Shown piece by piece: positions 17,907 through 28,000 of a stretch of 64,000 bases of DNA. Source of the stretch: Cryobacterium sp. BB307 (GTDB lineage Bacteria > Actinomycetota > Actinomycetes > Actinomycetales > Microbacteriaceae); NCBI RefSeq assembly GCF_012274275.1, contig NZ_JAANZA010000001.1:124001-188000 (forward strand). The letters are read 5' to 3'. Each line of letters opens with the position of its first letter. Position 1 is the stretch's first letter. The notes beneath the pieces were generated by a model. The model was given only the letters and a program-made list of their open reading frames with translations, did not search any database and was not told the DNA's origin. The position numbers and the translations under genes were made by a program.

Positions 17907-17913
17907 GGTGTCT

Positions 17914-18957
17914 ATGAAAGACCTAAGAGCGAAGCGTGACCAGCGCATGCTTGAGCGCTACGCCGATGGAGAGACCCTTGAGGCGATCGCGGCTGACAAT
18001 GGCATGACCCGCGAACGTGTTCGACAAATTGTGAGAGCCCTTGGCGGCCCCGCTGCCGAGCAGTCCCGCGAAAAGCGCCGAGCTGCGAAGGAGTCTGCTG
18101 AGTCCGCAGCCCGTCAAGAGTTTCTCGGGCGCTTCGAAGTTGCCGCGACCTCGTTGGCCCATCGCGGGTTCTCCAGGCCCGAGACGATTGCCAGGCTGAA
18201 GGCACTGTTTCCGGAAATAGTCGACCAGGTAGCCGATGATGCACTGGCCAGTTCGAAGATCATCTTCGACAGGGCGACGGCTGACAACCGGTTCTCCGAT
18301 GCGGCATTGATGGCGGGTCTCTGGTACCTGCTGGCATCCGAACTGTCGCTCGCCCCGGACTACATGTGGGCAGCAATGCACCTCGATGAGGATGTGGTCA
18401 GTGATCTTCGACCCGTTCTTGAAGACGCCACAGTTAGCGACCGAGACGTAGCAACGATTCTCGGACTCATCGGTGCAGCGCAGCGATACGCTGCTGAGCA
18501 TCCCGCGATCACCATCACCGGCGCCCGCTACGGGGAACTAAGGCTTGAGCTAATCGAGGCGCTCGGCTTGGTTTCAGAGAAGGGGGCAACGCCGTGGCCA
18601 CCGACGCACCAAACCATCATCAAGAGGTTTGGCGGGTGGAATCAAGCCATGCTGGCAATGGGTATTGCGACTGCCAATAGGGGCCGGAGCAAGGGGCTCG
18701 TACAGTTCAAGGAAAGCGACTACGAGAATGCCCTTGTGGACTTCTGCGAGTACGCAGAGGTCAGTTCCACGAGCCTGAGTTTCGCAAATTACGAGCTATG
18801 GGCGCGCACAGAAACAGACCAGGGTAATCGTCGGCCATCCGGCGCGTCCATCCGAAACGTATACGGCAACTGGCTTGATGCGCTTCGCACAGTCCGCCAG
18901 CGGGCGTCCGGAGGCGGAAGCACAGCAACCGAGATCGCTGCTTCCGCAGTCAGTTAG
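17914..18957 (+). CDS. HTH protein with homing-endonuclease-associated-type repeats
   Basis: A 347-residue protein. Residues about 12-40 form a sigma-region-4-like HTH (LEAIAADNGMTRERVRQIVR). The C-terminal third contains two units reminiscent of the small repeats seen beside homing endonucleases: HQTIIKRFGGWNQAMLAMGI and, further on, RRPSGASIRNVYGNWLDALR. Both features suggest DNA binding; no nuclease motif was found. The ATG at 17914 is preferred over a GTG at 17908 because GAGG at 17905-17908 gives proper spacing. It could regulate its neighbours or recognise a DNA target. It converges with brxHI with 77 bases between. Confidence 0.6.
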   Translation: MKDLRAKRDQRMLERYADGETLEAIAADNGMTRERVRQIVRALGGPAAEQSREKRRAAKESAESAARQEFLGRFEVAATSLAHRGFSRPETIARLKALFPEIVDQVADDALASSKIIFDRATADNRFSDAALMAGLWYLLASELSLAPDYMWAAMHLDEDVVSDLRPVLEDATVSDRDVATILGLIGAAQRYAAEHPAITITGARYGELRLELIEALGLVSEKGATPWPPTHQTIIKRFGGWNQAMLAMGIATANRGRSKGLVQFKESDYENALVDFCEYAEVSSTSLSFANYELWARTETDQGNRRPSGASIRNVYGNWLDALRTVRQRASGGGSTATEIAASAVS

Positions 18958-19034
18958 CCTTCGTGATAGAGCCAGGGCAGCCGCTGGTCACCCGCCTGTC
19001 TCAACTTCCCTGTTTCTCCGCCGACTGCAGATTG

Positions 19035-21122
19035 TCACCCGTCGCCCGCCACTGTGGTCGCGACCACAACGACATGCCCTCCAGCGACCTCCGCCGCGTG
19101 CTCCCTATCTGCGAACCGTTCCGATAGCGTCGCGCGCGCGACGTCCAGCGGTAGCGCCGCCGAAAACTTGAGCCCGTCGACTGCCTCGGGCGCGATAAAC
19201 GGCAGTGCTTCGCTGACTTCGGCCGCCCGGAACACTTCGATGGAAAATCGGTTCGAGAAGCGGATCGCCTCGTTGGTGCAGCGCGCCTCGAAATCGATCG
19301 GGAGCGCGGCGGCGAGGGTTTCATGCCCTCGCAGGCCAGCCATACTCCAAAGGGTCACGCCTTGTTCCCCTCGCTCGAGGACCATCCCAAGCTGGTCCAC
19401 TCGGGTCTCCCATGCAGCCCGTACCGTCTCGAGCGCGGTACGTGCGCGCTGAGTAAGTTGGGCGGGCGGGTCAGCGCCGAGCAACACATCCCGTCGCGCA
19501 CGCACCATCTCAAATGACTCGGGCAGCGGTTCGGATGACCAACGTACTTTGCCGCGACTCTCGTCCGGCTCCACCTCTACCCTCCGCCGCAGCCAGTCAA
19601 CATCCTGCACCCGCCAAGGGCGCCCGGCGAGGAGCAGCAGCTTGGACCCACGGATCACCTCCGCATTCAGAGAGATCGGAGACACCGAGCCGATCTCCTT
19701 CCTTCCGTGAACGACCACGAGCTCCAGGTCGGTGATGAAGGTGCTGAGTAACTCGAGGAAGTTCCTGCCGCCGAACGTTCGCTCGGCCGCAGGGCCGATG
19801 AAGAGCCATCCGCCGTCTTCGGCGAGAAATGCAGCCTCCACCAAGTAGTCGAGTATAAGATCCCCGTCGGCCATGACGGGACTACCCGCCCACCACTGCT
19901 GCCACGTCGCTCGCGCGAAGCGCCCCTCCTGAAGAGCGAGGGCAAGGAACTGCTGGGCAGCGATGTGGCGCGGAGCTGGCGGCGGCGTGACCGGTTCTAC
20001 GAAGCCAGTACTCCAGAGTTGGAGCAGGCCCGCAGCGCGCAGGAAGGTTTCATGCTCGGTGGCAAGAAACAGAGCGTTGCGGGACGTCCCCGCCCGACGT
20101 CCGGTCCTACCGAGCCTCTGCAGGAACGAACCGACGGACCGTGGCGAGTCGATCTGAATCATCCGATCGAGGTCGCCGATGTCGATGCCGAGTTCGAGCG
20201 TTGACGTCGACACGATAACGCAATCCCGCGCCTCCGCGAATGCCCGCTCGCTCTGGCGCCGCTCATCGAGAGACAGCGAAGAGTGGGAGATGAATGTCGT
20301 CAGTCCCTGTCCCCGAAGCGAGAAGGCGAGTTGTTCGGCCTGTGCTCGAGACTCGCAGAAGGCCAGCCGCTTCTCGCCAGGATGTAACGCAGCGATCACG
20401 ACCGCGGCATTCTCGATCGAACCGACGTAGTCCAGGCGAAGGTCCGGGGCCACCAGGGGGTCACCTGCTGAGACGACTTCGCCTCGAACCCCCTCCGTTG
20501 CATTTGACCCCTGGTACCAGGCAAGCACCTCCTCGGGGTTCCCGAGGGTGGCAGATAGCCCAATGCGCTGCACTCGGTGCTCGGCGAGTCGCTGGATGCG
20601 CTCGAGCACGGCGACGAGGTGCCATCCGCGATCCCCTGCAGCGAAAGAGTGGATCTCGTCGGCGACAACAACGCGAAGACCACGAAAGAACAACCGATGG
20701 TCGACGCGCCTGGACACAAGCATCGCTTCGAGCGACTCGGGGGTGGTGAGGAGGATGTCTGGCGGCTCACTGAGAATCGCGCGCCGGGCGCTGTCGCCAA
20801 TGTCACCGTGCCAGAGGGCAACCCGGCGGCCGAGCCAAGCCGTGTATTGCTCTAGCCGCGGAAGCAGGTTGTTCAGGAGCGCCTTGAGTGGTGCGACATA
20901 CACGACGCTGAGTCCCTGCCAGCCTTCGTCGACCATGCGGGAAAGCACCGGGAATGACGCCGCCTCGGTCTTTCCTCCTGCGGTCGGAGCGATGAGCAGG
21001 CAGTCTGCCCCAGATCGCACCGGCCCAATGGCCGCGTGCTGCAGTGGGCGAAGATCGTGCCAACCGAGCGTGTTTGCGACGTGGTACTCGAGGGCCGCCG
21101 CGAGAGCGTCCGTCTCAGACAT
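19035..21122 (-). CDS. brxHI: BREX-2 helicase BrxHI
   Basis: A 695-residue Lhr-like superfamily 2 DEAD/DEAH helicase, the last gene of the BREX-2 operon. Walker A APTAGGKTEAA is at about residues 45-55, the Walker B box VVADEIHSF near 151-159, motif III LSATLGN near 187-193, and the C-terminal helicase motif LQRLGRTGRRAG near 340-351. The remaining C-terminal region is unique to the family. It overlaps brxD by eight bases. In type 2 BREX a helicase of this type accompanies pglWXYZ and brxD; its role in methylation or exclusion is not settled. Confidence 0.88.
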   Translation of the reverse strand: MSETDALAAALEYHVANTLGWHDLRPLQHAAIGPVRSGADCLLIAPTAGGKTEAASFPVLSRMVDEGWQGLSVVYVAPLKALLNNLLPRLEQYTAWLGRRVALWHGDIGDSARRAILSEPPDILLTTPESLEAMLVSRRVDHRLFFRGLRVVVADEIHSFAAGDRGWHLVAVLERIQRLAEHRVQRIGLSATLGNPEEVLAWYQGSNATEGVRGEVVSAGDPLVAPDLRLDYVGSIENAAVVIAALHPGEKRLAFCESRAQAEQLAFSLRGQGLTTFISHSSLSLDERRQSERAFAEARDCVIVSTSTLELGIDIGDLDRMIQIDSPRSVGSFLQRLGRTGRRAGTSRNALFLATEHETFLRAAGLLQLWSTGFVEPVTPPPAPRHIAAQQFLALALQEGRFARATWQQWWAGSPVMADGDLILDYLVEAAFLAEDGGWLFIGPAAERTFGGRNFLELLSTFITDLELVVVHGRKEIGSVSPISLNAEVIRGSKLLLLAGRPWRVQDVDWLRRRVEVEPDESRGKVRWSSEPLPESFEMVRARRDVLLGADPPAQLTQRARTALETVRAAWETRVDQLGMVLERGEQGVTLWSMAGLRGHETLAAALPIDFEARCTNEAIRFSNRFSIEVFRAAEVSEALPFIAPEAVDGLKFSAALPLDVARATLSERFADREHAAEVAGGHVVVVATTVAGDG

Positions 21123-22425
21123 CGATTTGGACTGCGTCGATGTCGCCTATGGCTGCGCGCTCGTCCTCGTTGAGCTCTGCAGCTGCGACGGTGACGTTCG
21201 CTACCTCGGTGGGGACGTAGTCGGGGAACTGCTCGATCTTGTCGAGGATGTCGATGAGTTTGCGCAAGTAGAGGCGCGGCGCGATACCCACCTTGCCTCC
21301 CAGCCGTCCAGCAACAGTCCCGGCGAGCCCATCAAGGTACGTGTCGGTTACGAGCGACTCGATCCTTTGTGCCTCTGAGCTGCCAGAAGCGTAGATGTTG
21401 CGGACACGCTCGCCGAGCTCCTGAAGGCTGTCTCGATGGAAACCGAGCAGTCGCACCTGGGGCGCCCGTGGGTTGTCCCAGCGCGGATCGCCACTGAAGT
21501 CGACGTTGATGCGGGCGGCAAGAGGTGGGAGCCGTTGCACGCCTTGGGTTCCGTCGTAGAAGGCGGGTGTTCCGGTGATGAGGACGTACAGTCCAGGGAA
21601 TCGTCCGGCGTCGATCTCGTCAAGGAGCTGCCGGAGCGCATTGAGGGACTTCTCACGGACGTCGCTGCGGACCCGCTGCAGAGTCTCCACCTCGTCGAGC
21701 ACGAGAACGAGCCCGCGGTAGTCGGAGTCTCGGAGCACAGCGAGAAGCCCTTGAAGGAATCCGAATGCGCCGAAGTGATCAAGATCGCCACGCACCCCGG
21801 CGACGCGTCGCACGGACGCCGCGACGTGGGGCTGGCCCCCGAGCCACGCGGCGAGTCCGTCGGCTGTCTCGACATTGCCGCTGACGGTCGCCTCGCGATA
21901 GCCCCGAAGTGCAGCGGCGAAGGCCGGTGCGGTGCGCGAGACCGCAGCGAGTCGCTGCTCGAGTATCGTCTCGGTGCGCCGCGACACGTCGTCACGATCC
22001 CCGGTGTCGGCACCAGCCGCGATGGCATCCTCTTCGAGGACGCGCAGCCAACCGTCGATGACCTCGCGAAACGCGCTCGGGCCGGTTGCCTCGGTTGCGA
22101 GGTTTTCTGTGATGCGCCGGTAGATAGTCTCAAGACGGTGCAGTGGCGTCTCGGTCTCTGAGATCTGCACTTCGGCGGTCGCGAAGCCGCGCTGCTTCGC
22201 GGTTTCGGCTAGCCAGCGGGCGAAGAAGGTCTTGCCTGCACCGTACTCGCCGCGCACCGCCTTGAAGACGCCCCCACCTTCGGCGACAACATCGAGTTCG
22301 TCGGCTAATGCAGCATGGAAGCGATCGAGACCGACCGCCATGACATCAAGCCCGCGTTGCGGGACGGTCCCGCGGCGGAGCGCGTCAACAATCTCACGGC
22401 GCCTACGGGGGCTGACGGCGGTCAC
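21115..22425 (-). CDS. brxD: BREX system P-loop protein BrxD
   Basis: A 436-residue AAA-type ATPase (DUF2791/BrxD). Walker A RGEYGAGKTFFARWL is near residues 58-72 and Walker B LVLVLDEVETLQ near 236-247. The N-terminus RRREIVDALRRGTVPQRGLD is the conserved BrxD opening. It starts at a GTG that overlaps the pglZ stop by four bases and ends overlapping brxHI. BrxD is present in BREX-2 and BREX-3 systems, probably as a DNA-linked ATPase working with the helicase. Confidence 0.9.
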   Translation of the reverse strand: MTAVSPRRRREIVDALRRGTVPQRGLDVMAVGLDRFHAALADELDVVAEGGGVFKAVRGEYGAGKTFFARWLAETAKQRGFATAEVQISETETPLHRLETIYRRITENLATEATGPSAFREVIDGWLRVLEEDAIAAGADTGDRDDVSRRTETILEQRLAAVSRTAPAFAAALRGYREATVSGNVETADGLAAWLGGQPHVAASVRRVAGVRGDLDHFGAFGFLQGLLAVLRDSDYRGLVLVLDEVETLQRVRSDVREKSLNALRQLLDEIDAGRFPGLYVLITGTPAFYDGTQGVQRLPPLAARINVDFSGDPRWDNPRAPQVRLLGFHRDSLQELGERVRNIYASGSSEAQRIESLVTDTYLDGLAGTVAGRLGGKVGIAPRLYLRKLIDILDKIEQFPDYVPTEVANVTVAAAELNEDERAAIGDIDAVQIDV

Positions 22426-25085
22426 GGTCCGGCCTTCAGCTCGAACTGCTCCTGCATCAACGCACTATCAAGAACAACCGTGACACCATCGGCGTCGATG
22501 TCGATGATCGGGTAGCCGTCAACGTTGAGCAGGCGGCGGAGTGCGGCGAGGAGGCCCGACATCGTGGCTGCTGGCACCCCGACTCGTATTGCGAGAGTGT
22601 CACGGTGGGCGCGCCCGCCTCCGGCAACGAGCGTGGAAATGATCGTTGTCGCGATGGCATCGTCCACTGGGTGGCGCCCTGCGATGCCGCGTCGAGCCTT
22701 GTACGTAGGGCTAGCAACGAGCCTCTCGGCGATGCCTGCTCTCTGCGGTGCAGAAGTTGCGGCCGACTCCGGATCGAAGTCAAACAGTGTCGATCCAGCA
22801 GGTGCCTTTGGTGCCTTCCGCTTCGTTGCTTTCCTTGTTGTGGACGGTGTGTCCGCCGACTGCCTCGCAGGTTCGTTCCACCATGTTGGTTCCTGCGGCG
22901 GCGCTTCGACCCATCCCGTCGGGTTATCCGCGCCGCGCGGCTTCACAACCACGATCGGGATAGTTAGTTCCGCGAGAGAAGCGCCGCCATGGTAACCCGC
23001 CCTCTTCGAGGCGTAACGGACGCCATCTGACACGGCAAGCACCGCACTGCCACCGGGGGCGAGCACGCGAGGACCAGTGACCAGGACCTCGTCTTTAGCA
23101 GCCGAACCGGTTGAGGCATCACGCCAGCGAGCCGACGACCGTTCGACTCTGCGCAGCTCGCTACCACGCTCGACGATGTGCCCGTGGTCAGAGGTGAAAA
23201 CGACAATGCGCCCAGTGTCTCGAGCAGCGGCAAGGATCGCTTCCAGATAGGCGACCGTATGCACTGTCCAGCGAAGAGAATCGACATCGGCACTCGCGAG
23301 TGCATCATCGATCGTGTTGAGGACGATGCCGATGATCTTGCGTCCGGAATCGGCAATCGCATCGGAGACGGCGGGTGCGAGCGCGTGGCCCGCCTCGGCA
23401 CGGAGGTCGTCTTTGTGGAAGACCTTTCCGCCGACCGCGGAAGCGAAGCGCAACTTCTCAATCTGTTGATTACCCGCGAGCAGCTCACCTGCGAAGAGTG
23501 ACGTACGAGAGTACTCGGTGACTGTCGGCAATGCAGCTAGCGCGGCTCCCCGCCGCAGCGTCGATTCGCGAACAAGTTCGGTCCAGCCCTGTGCTGGGAG
23601 TTCAGCGGCGAGTTCGACGGCGCTGGCCGCACTCATCCCGTCGAGCACGATGAGGAGCACTCTGTCGCGAGCTGAGAGCGGTACGACTAGTTGTGACAGC
23701 AGGCTCTCGACCGGCAGCACAGCGTCGTCCGCGGCCAGTGCGCCGGTGAGGACCGCGGCCGCGGCAGCATCCTGCCGACGGCGCACTGCCTGCACGGAAT
23801 GAGCGAGGGCCCGGTATGCGCGAGCGAGGTCGCGGTCGGTGTCGCCATCCCAGATGTCGCCGAGAGCGCGTTCGGCCCATGAGTCGTTTCCTGCATAGGC
23901 GAGGATCGCGGCATTAAGGCCGGTTGCCGGCTCGGAACCTTCGCCGAGCCAGCGCACCAGGCGTGCAGCCATCCGAGCAGTCTCGTGCGAGCGAGCGAAG
24001 GTCGAGCGCGCACCGTGCGCCTCGATCGCCGCGAGTGCCGCATCCACTGCCATGGATGCCCGCTCACCCGGCTCTGCAGCAGCAGCCTCAATCGCGGCAG
24101 CAAAGGCAGATACGCGGGCACGAAGCCCAGCGGGAAGGAAATCAGACGCAGCAGCGCCCTCAGGCCAGCCAATATCACTGCAGAGCGCCTCTGCCTGCTC
24201 GAGAACCTCGCGAGCGTGTTGGTCGCCGTCGGCTAGCCAGCGCTGCGTGATGAGTTTCGCAGACGCGCCGTATCTCTGCGCTGCGAGCACGCTCGGTGCA
24301 GTGCCGATGTATTGTTCGGCTCGCACTCGCCCGGCGGCGACCGCCGGGTCGGGGGCGACCGCGCCGGCCGCCCACAACTCCTCAACCAGGAGCCCGACGG
24401 CGATCGCCGAGACGCGTCCCGGTGCACTTGCTGCACGCAACGCCATGGCCAAATGGGGATCGACGTGGTGCGCTACCGCCTTCATGAGACCGGCCCTCGC
24501 ATCGGCGTCGAGATCGGCAAGCCGTGCTCTTACGCCAGGATCGTCGAGTGGCGCGAGCGCAGTGGACGATTCAAGGGATTCGAGCCTGTCAAGGCCTAGG
24601 AGTGCCACAAGGATCGACCGCACGACATGGTCTGCGGACAGCACTCCACCCGGAGCTGGTGTGTATCCGCGATCCCGCCCAAGCGCCGACAGGAGTCGGG
24701 GTACCCACGAACCGAGATCCCGCACTGGTCGAGCGGCAGCGTCGCGCACGCCAAATAACGCCGGGACACTGTTCCACTCGTCCAGGTCGGTGACTTTCTG
24801 CTGCTCCGCATCAAGTACGACGGCGGTTCCCAGCTCAGCTTCCGTGAGTGTGGTGAGCACCGCAACGAACTCATCGGTGGCGGCGGAGCGCATGGCGTCA
24901 AGCGCCGCCAACCCCGAGACGCCCTCGACGACTCGCACGTTGATCTCTCCAAGCTGAAGGACTGGATCGCCCGTCCATGTCGGTTGAGCGCGTACAAGGA
25001 TGGTCCGGGAGCGTCGGCGCCCGCCGTTGAGCCACGCGGCGAGGTGTTCGCGCAGCGCTGGCTCGGTGGCTGTTGGGGCGGTCAT
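22422..25085 (-). CDS. pglZ: BREX-2 phosphatase-like protein PglZ
   Basis: An 887-residue PglZ, the alkaline-phosphatase-superfamily protein found in all BREX systems. The metal-site segment LLIVLDGMSAASAVELAAEL is near residues 478-497, and VVFTSDHGHIVERG near residue 630 supplies the Asp-His-x-His-type ligands. The C-terminus (VGVPAATMSGLLAALRRLLN) looks like a winged helix. The ATG at 25085 is chosen, two bases after the pglY stop; a TTG six codons upstream would overlap pglY. Length fits BREX-2 PglZ (about 900). The exact substrate of PglZ proteins is unknown. Confidence 0.92.
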   Translation of the reverse strand: MTAPTATEPALREHLAAWLNGGRRRSRTILVRAQPTWTGDPVLQLGEINVRVVEGVSGLAALDAMRSAATDEFVAVLTTLTEAELGTAVVLDAEQQKVTDLDEWNSVPALFGVRDAAARPVRDLGSWVPRLLSALGRDRGYTPAPGGVLSADHVVRSILVALLGLDRLESLESSTALAPLDDPGVRARLADLDADARAGLMKAVAHHVDPHLAMALRAASAPGRVSAIAVGLLVEELWAAGAVAPDPAVAAGRVRAEQYIGTAPSVLAAQRYGASAKLITQRWLADGDQHAREVLEQAEALCSDIGWPEGAAASDFLPAGLRARVSAFAAAIEAAAAEPGERASMAVDAALAAIEAHGARSTFARSHETARMAARLVRWLGEGSEPATGLNAAILAYAGNDSWAERALGDIWDGDTDRDLARAYRALAHSVQAVRRRQDAAAAAVLTGALAADDAVLPVESLLSQLVVPLSARDRVLLIVLDGMSAASAVELAAELPAQGWTELVRESTLRRGAALAALPTVTEYSRTSLFAGELLAGNQQIEKLRFASAVGGKVFHKDDLRAEAGHALAPAVSDAIADSGRKIIGIVLNTIDDALASADVDSLRWTVHTVAYLEAILAAARDTGRIVVFTSDHGHIVERGSELRRVERSSARWRDASTGSAAKDEVLVTGPRVLAPGGSAVLAVSDGVRYASKRAGYHGGASLAELTIPIVVVKPRGADNPTGWVEAPPQEPTWWNEPARQSADTPSTTRKATKRKAPKAPAGSTLFDFDPESAATSAPQRAGIAERLVASPTYKARRGIAGRHPVDDAIATTIISTLVAGGGRAHRDTLAIRVGVPAATMSGLLAALRRLLNVDGYPIIDIDADGVTVVLDSALMQEQFELKAGP

Positions 25086-25087
25086 GC

Positions 25088-28000
25088 TCAGTCGACCTGC
25101 CAAATAATGGTTACGCTGCCGTCGGTCCCAGCCTCCTGCACAATTTCGGCGCGAAGGTCGTCAAACACCTCTTCGAGGTCCGCCACCGCGGCGGTGCGTC
25201 GACGCTGCGTCGGCGGCGGGAGGACCGGGGAAGGCGGCGGCTGCACAACGAGCGCACGTGCCTTTGCTGCGACATCGCGAAGCCGGGGTTCAAGTGGCAC
25301 AACCGACTCATCAACCGCTGCGGCCTCGCGGAGTAAAGCGAGTGCTCCCTCAAACCCAGTGTCGCCGCGTGACGTCGCCGACGCGATCATCCCCCAGTCG
25401 AGCCCGTTGAGCTCCCGGGCGAGCCGCTCCGCGGAACCCTGAGCACTGCCGAACGCCGTGAGCTCGATGGGCAGGTCAAAGATAGCCAACGTGTCAATGA
25501 GCGCCTTGTCTCCACTGGTCGACGAGAGTTCCGTGACAAGTTCCCAGACGCGTCGAGCGGTAGCCAGCCGCCCAGTCGCGGCGTTCTTGTCGATACCGAG
25601 TACCTCGGCATGCGCCTCAAGCTGGCCCACGAGGGCGTCAACGTGACTACCTGCAATCTGAGCCCGAATGACGCCAGCGAATCGGGCAACAGCGCGAGGG
25701 GTGAGGTTCGCCTCGCGCGCCACACCGAAGATCGAGCCGGCCCGCTCGGCGGCGACATCCCAGTCCGTCTGGCTCGGCAGGTTCGCCTTCCGAGGCACCG
25801 CTCCATCGTGCAGCGCGCCGATAGCGGGAGTACTCACGCCGACAAACTCATGGTTGCCGAGCAGTGCCCAGGTGATGAGGATCGCGTCCTCCATCCCCTT
25901 GGTCATTCCCCACGCGGCGAGCTTCGAACGAAGGCCACCCACCGTGACCCCCGCTCCCAGCTCACCCTCCCAGCGGGCGAGATTCGCACCCCATCTGAAG
26001 TTCGCGGCATCGATGACAAGCACGTTCTCGTTCCGGGCGCCAAGGCCGAGCGGCACGATGATGTCCTGCGCGAGCCGCTGTTCTCCGGCGGCCAAGCCTT
26101 GCCGCCTCCCCCCTGCCTCAACGGTCGATGCTACGAGGGTCAGCGCTTCGCCGAGTCGGCGGTCGGTGACTTCCTCGGTGCCGAGGTCGGGATGCTCCGG
26201 GAACTCGTACTTCCATGCTGTCTCGAGGGCGTGCCGCAGCCCGGCCAGCAACGTGCCGGTGGGAGGCGGGGCGATCGCGAGCCCTGGAACCAATGCGGAG
26301 TAGATTTCGTTTCCCGCAAGGTCGCTGCCGACGTTCATCTCGTCCGGAGAATTCACTCCGTATGCCTGCCGGAGCGCAGTGGTGAGTACGTCGCGGAGGG
26401 TGCGCCGTTGGGACTCGAGCGTCTGCCTTGCTGGGCCGCGGTCGGCCTGCGCAAGGTGGTCGGCGTTCTGGTCGAAGCGGTTCCCGGTGAGTAGGTACTC
26501 GAGAAGCACGAGCTTGCCAAGGTCGCCCTGGCGTGCCTCAGAGAGGAAGTTTGGAATCCACGCAATCGTGTTCGCCGCGCGCCCGCCGTCGCGGAGCTTT
26601 CGAAGGCGTGCGACGTCGTCGGCCGGCGAGTGGGTGCCGCTGTCGTAGGGAAAGTCGATGACGGCGTGCCATTCGGTGTCGCCGTGGACGAGATCGCTGT
26701 CGAGCACCTCCGCCTCGTCACGGACGTTGCCGAACTTCACTGTGACGGTGCGCTTGTGGCCGCGCCAGACGTGTGGAAGTTGGCGTCCGACGAGGTTGTC
26801 TGGTGGGAGCTGTAGCTCCTCGGCGATGAGCTTGCGCACAAGCTCCCGACGGGTTTGCTGGTTGTCTTCAGTGCGCACCCGATCGAGGATCGAGTCGTAG
26901 TCGACGCCGCTCAGCGTCGCGGTGATAATCGGATCGGCTCCGTCCCCTATGTGGATCTCTCCGAATTCCCCCGCCCACCCGCGAACGAGTCCGAGCACTT
27001 GCTCCGCCTCGGTCCCAGGAATAAAGGCGTCGATGGTCCCCCAGTTGAGAGCCGCTAGTTTCGCAGCTGTGAGGTTCTCCAAGGACTTCGCTTCGGGTGC
27101 TAGCGCAGCGATCAGGACGGTCTTCGCGAGCCGATCTTCGGTAATGAAAGCGTGACCGCGGGGCAGGCCAACAATGTCGCTCTCGGTGAGGCTGTGTTTG
27201 CGAAGCAGGTACGGCAGCATTTTCGTCTGATAGAAACGCGCGGATATCGCAAAGTGCTGCTTCATCTCCTCGGTCAATGGCTGCGAACCACCGAGAACAA
27301 TAGGTGCGTAAAGATCTCCGACGGGGATGACATCCCGTACGAGCAGACGGTCGCGGCCATCGCTCAGCAGTTCCGCCATCAGCTTGAGGGCGGTGCGCTC
27401 TCGCTGCATGAGGCTGGAGAGGGCGACCATCGTGTCGACCAGGGCGGGGCTGAACGGGTAGACATCAGCGAAGGCCTTCTCGTCGGATTTAGCGTCGTCG
27501 CTGAGCAGGTAGCCCCACGCCGCGTAATCACGCCTCACCTCCGTGAGCGCCTGACTGAGAGCCGCTTCGGCGGACGCCGACACCGGCTGGAGAAGTCGCT
27601 GCTTGACGATTTTAGGTAGGTCTGCGGCCTGGAGCCGGATTTTCGAGAAGCGGTCTTCCCAGTACTGGAACAGTTGACCCTGGGCGACCCGTTGCGCACC
27701 CGCAACGTGGGTTCCCAGAAAATCGCGCAGGTCACGCTGCCGTGCCAGGAAGGACGTGATCGGGATGGGGAGATTCGCGGCGGCGTTCTCTGCGAGTTGA
27801 ACGACCTTCTCGATCTCTCCCTGTACCCAGGCATCGTCGGCGAGTCGCTGACCAAGCCACAGTACGATCTCGTCAATGAGGAAGACGAGGCCCTGGTACC
27901 CGAGCGACTTCGCGTGTGCGGTGAGCGCCTGAAGTCCGTCCTTTATTGGGAGCCATTCACCGGCTCGCGAATATCCCCCAAAGTATGCGGCAATTAGGTC

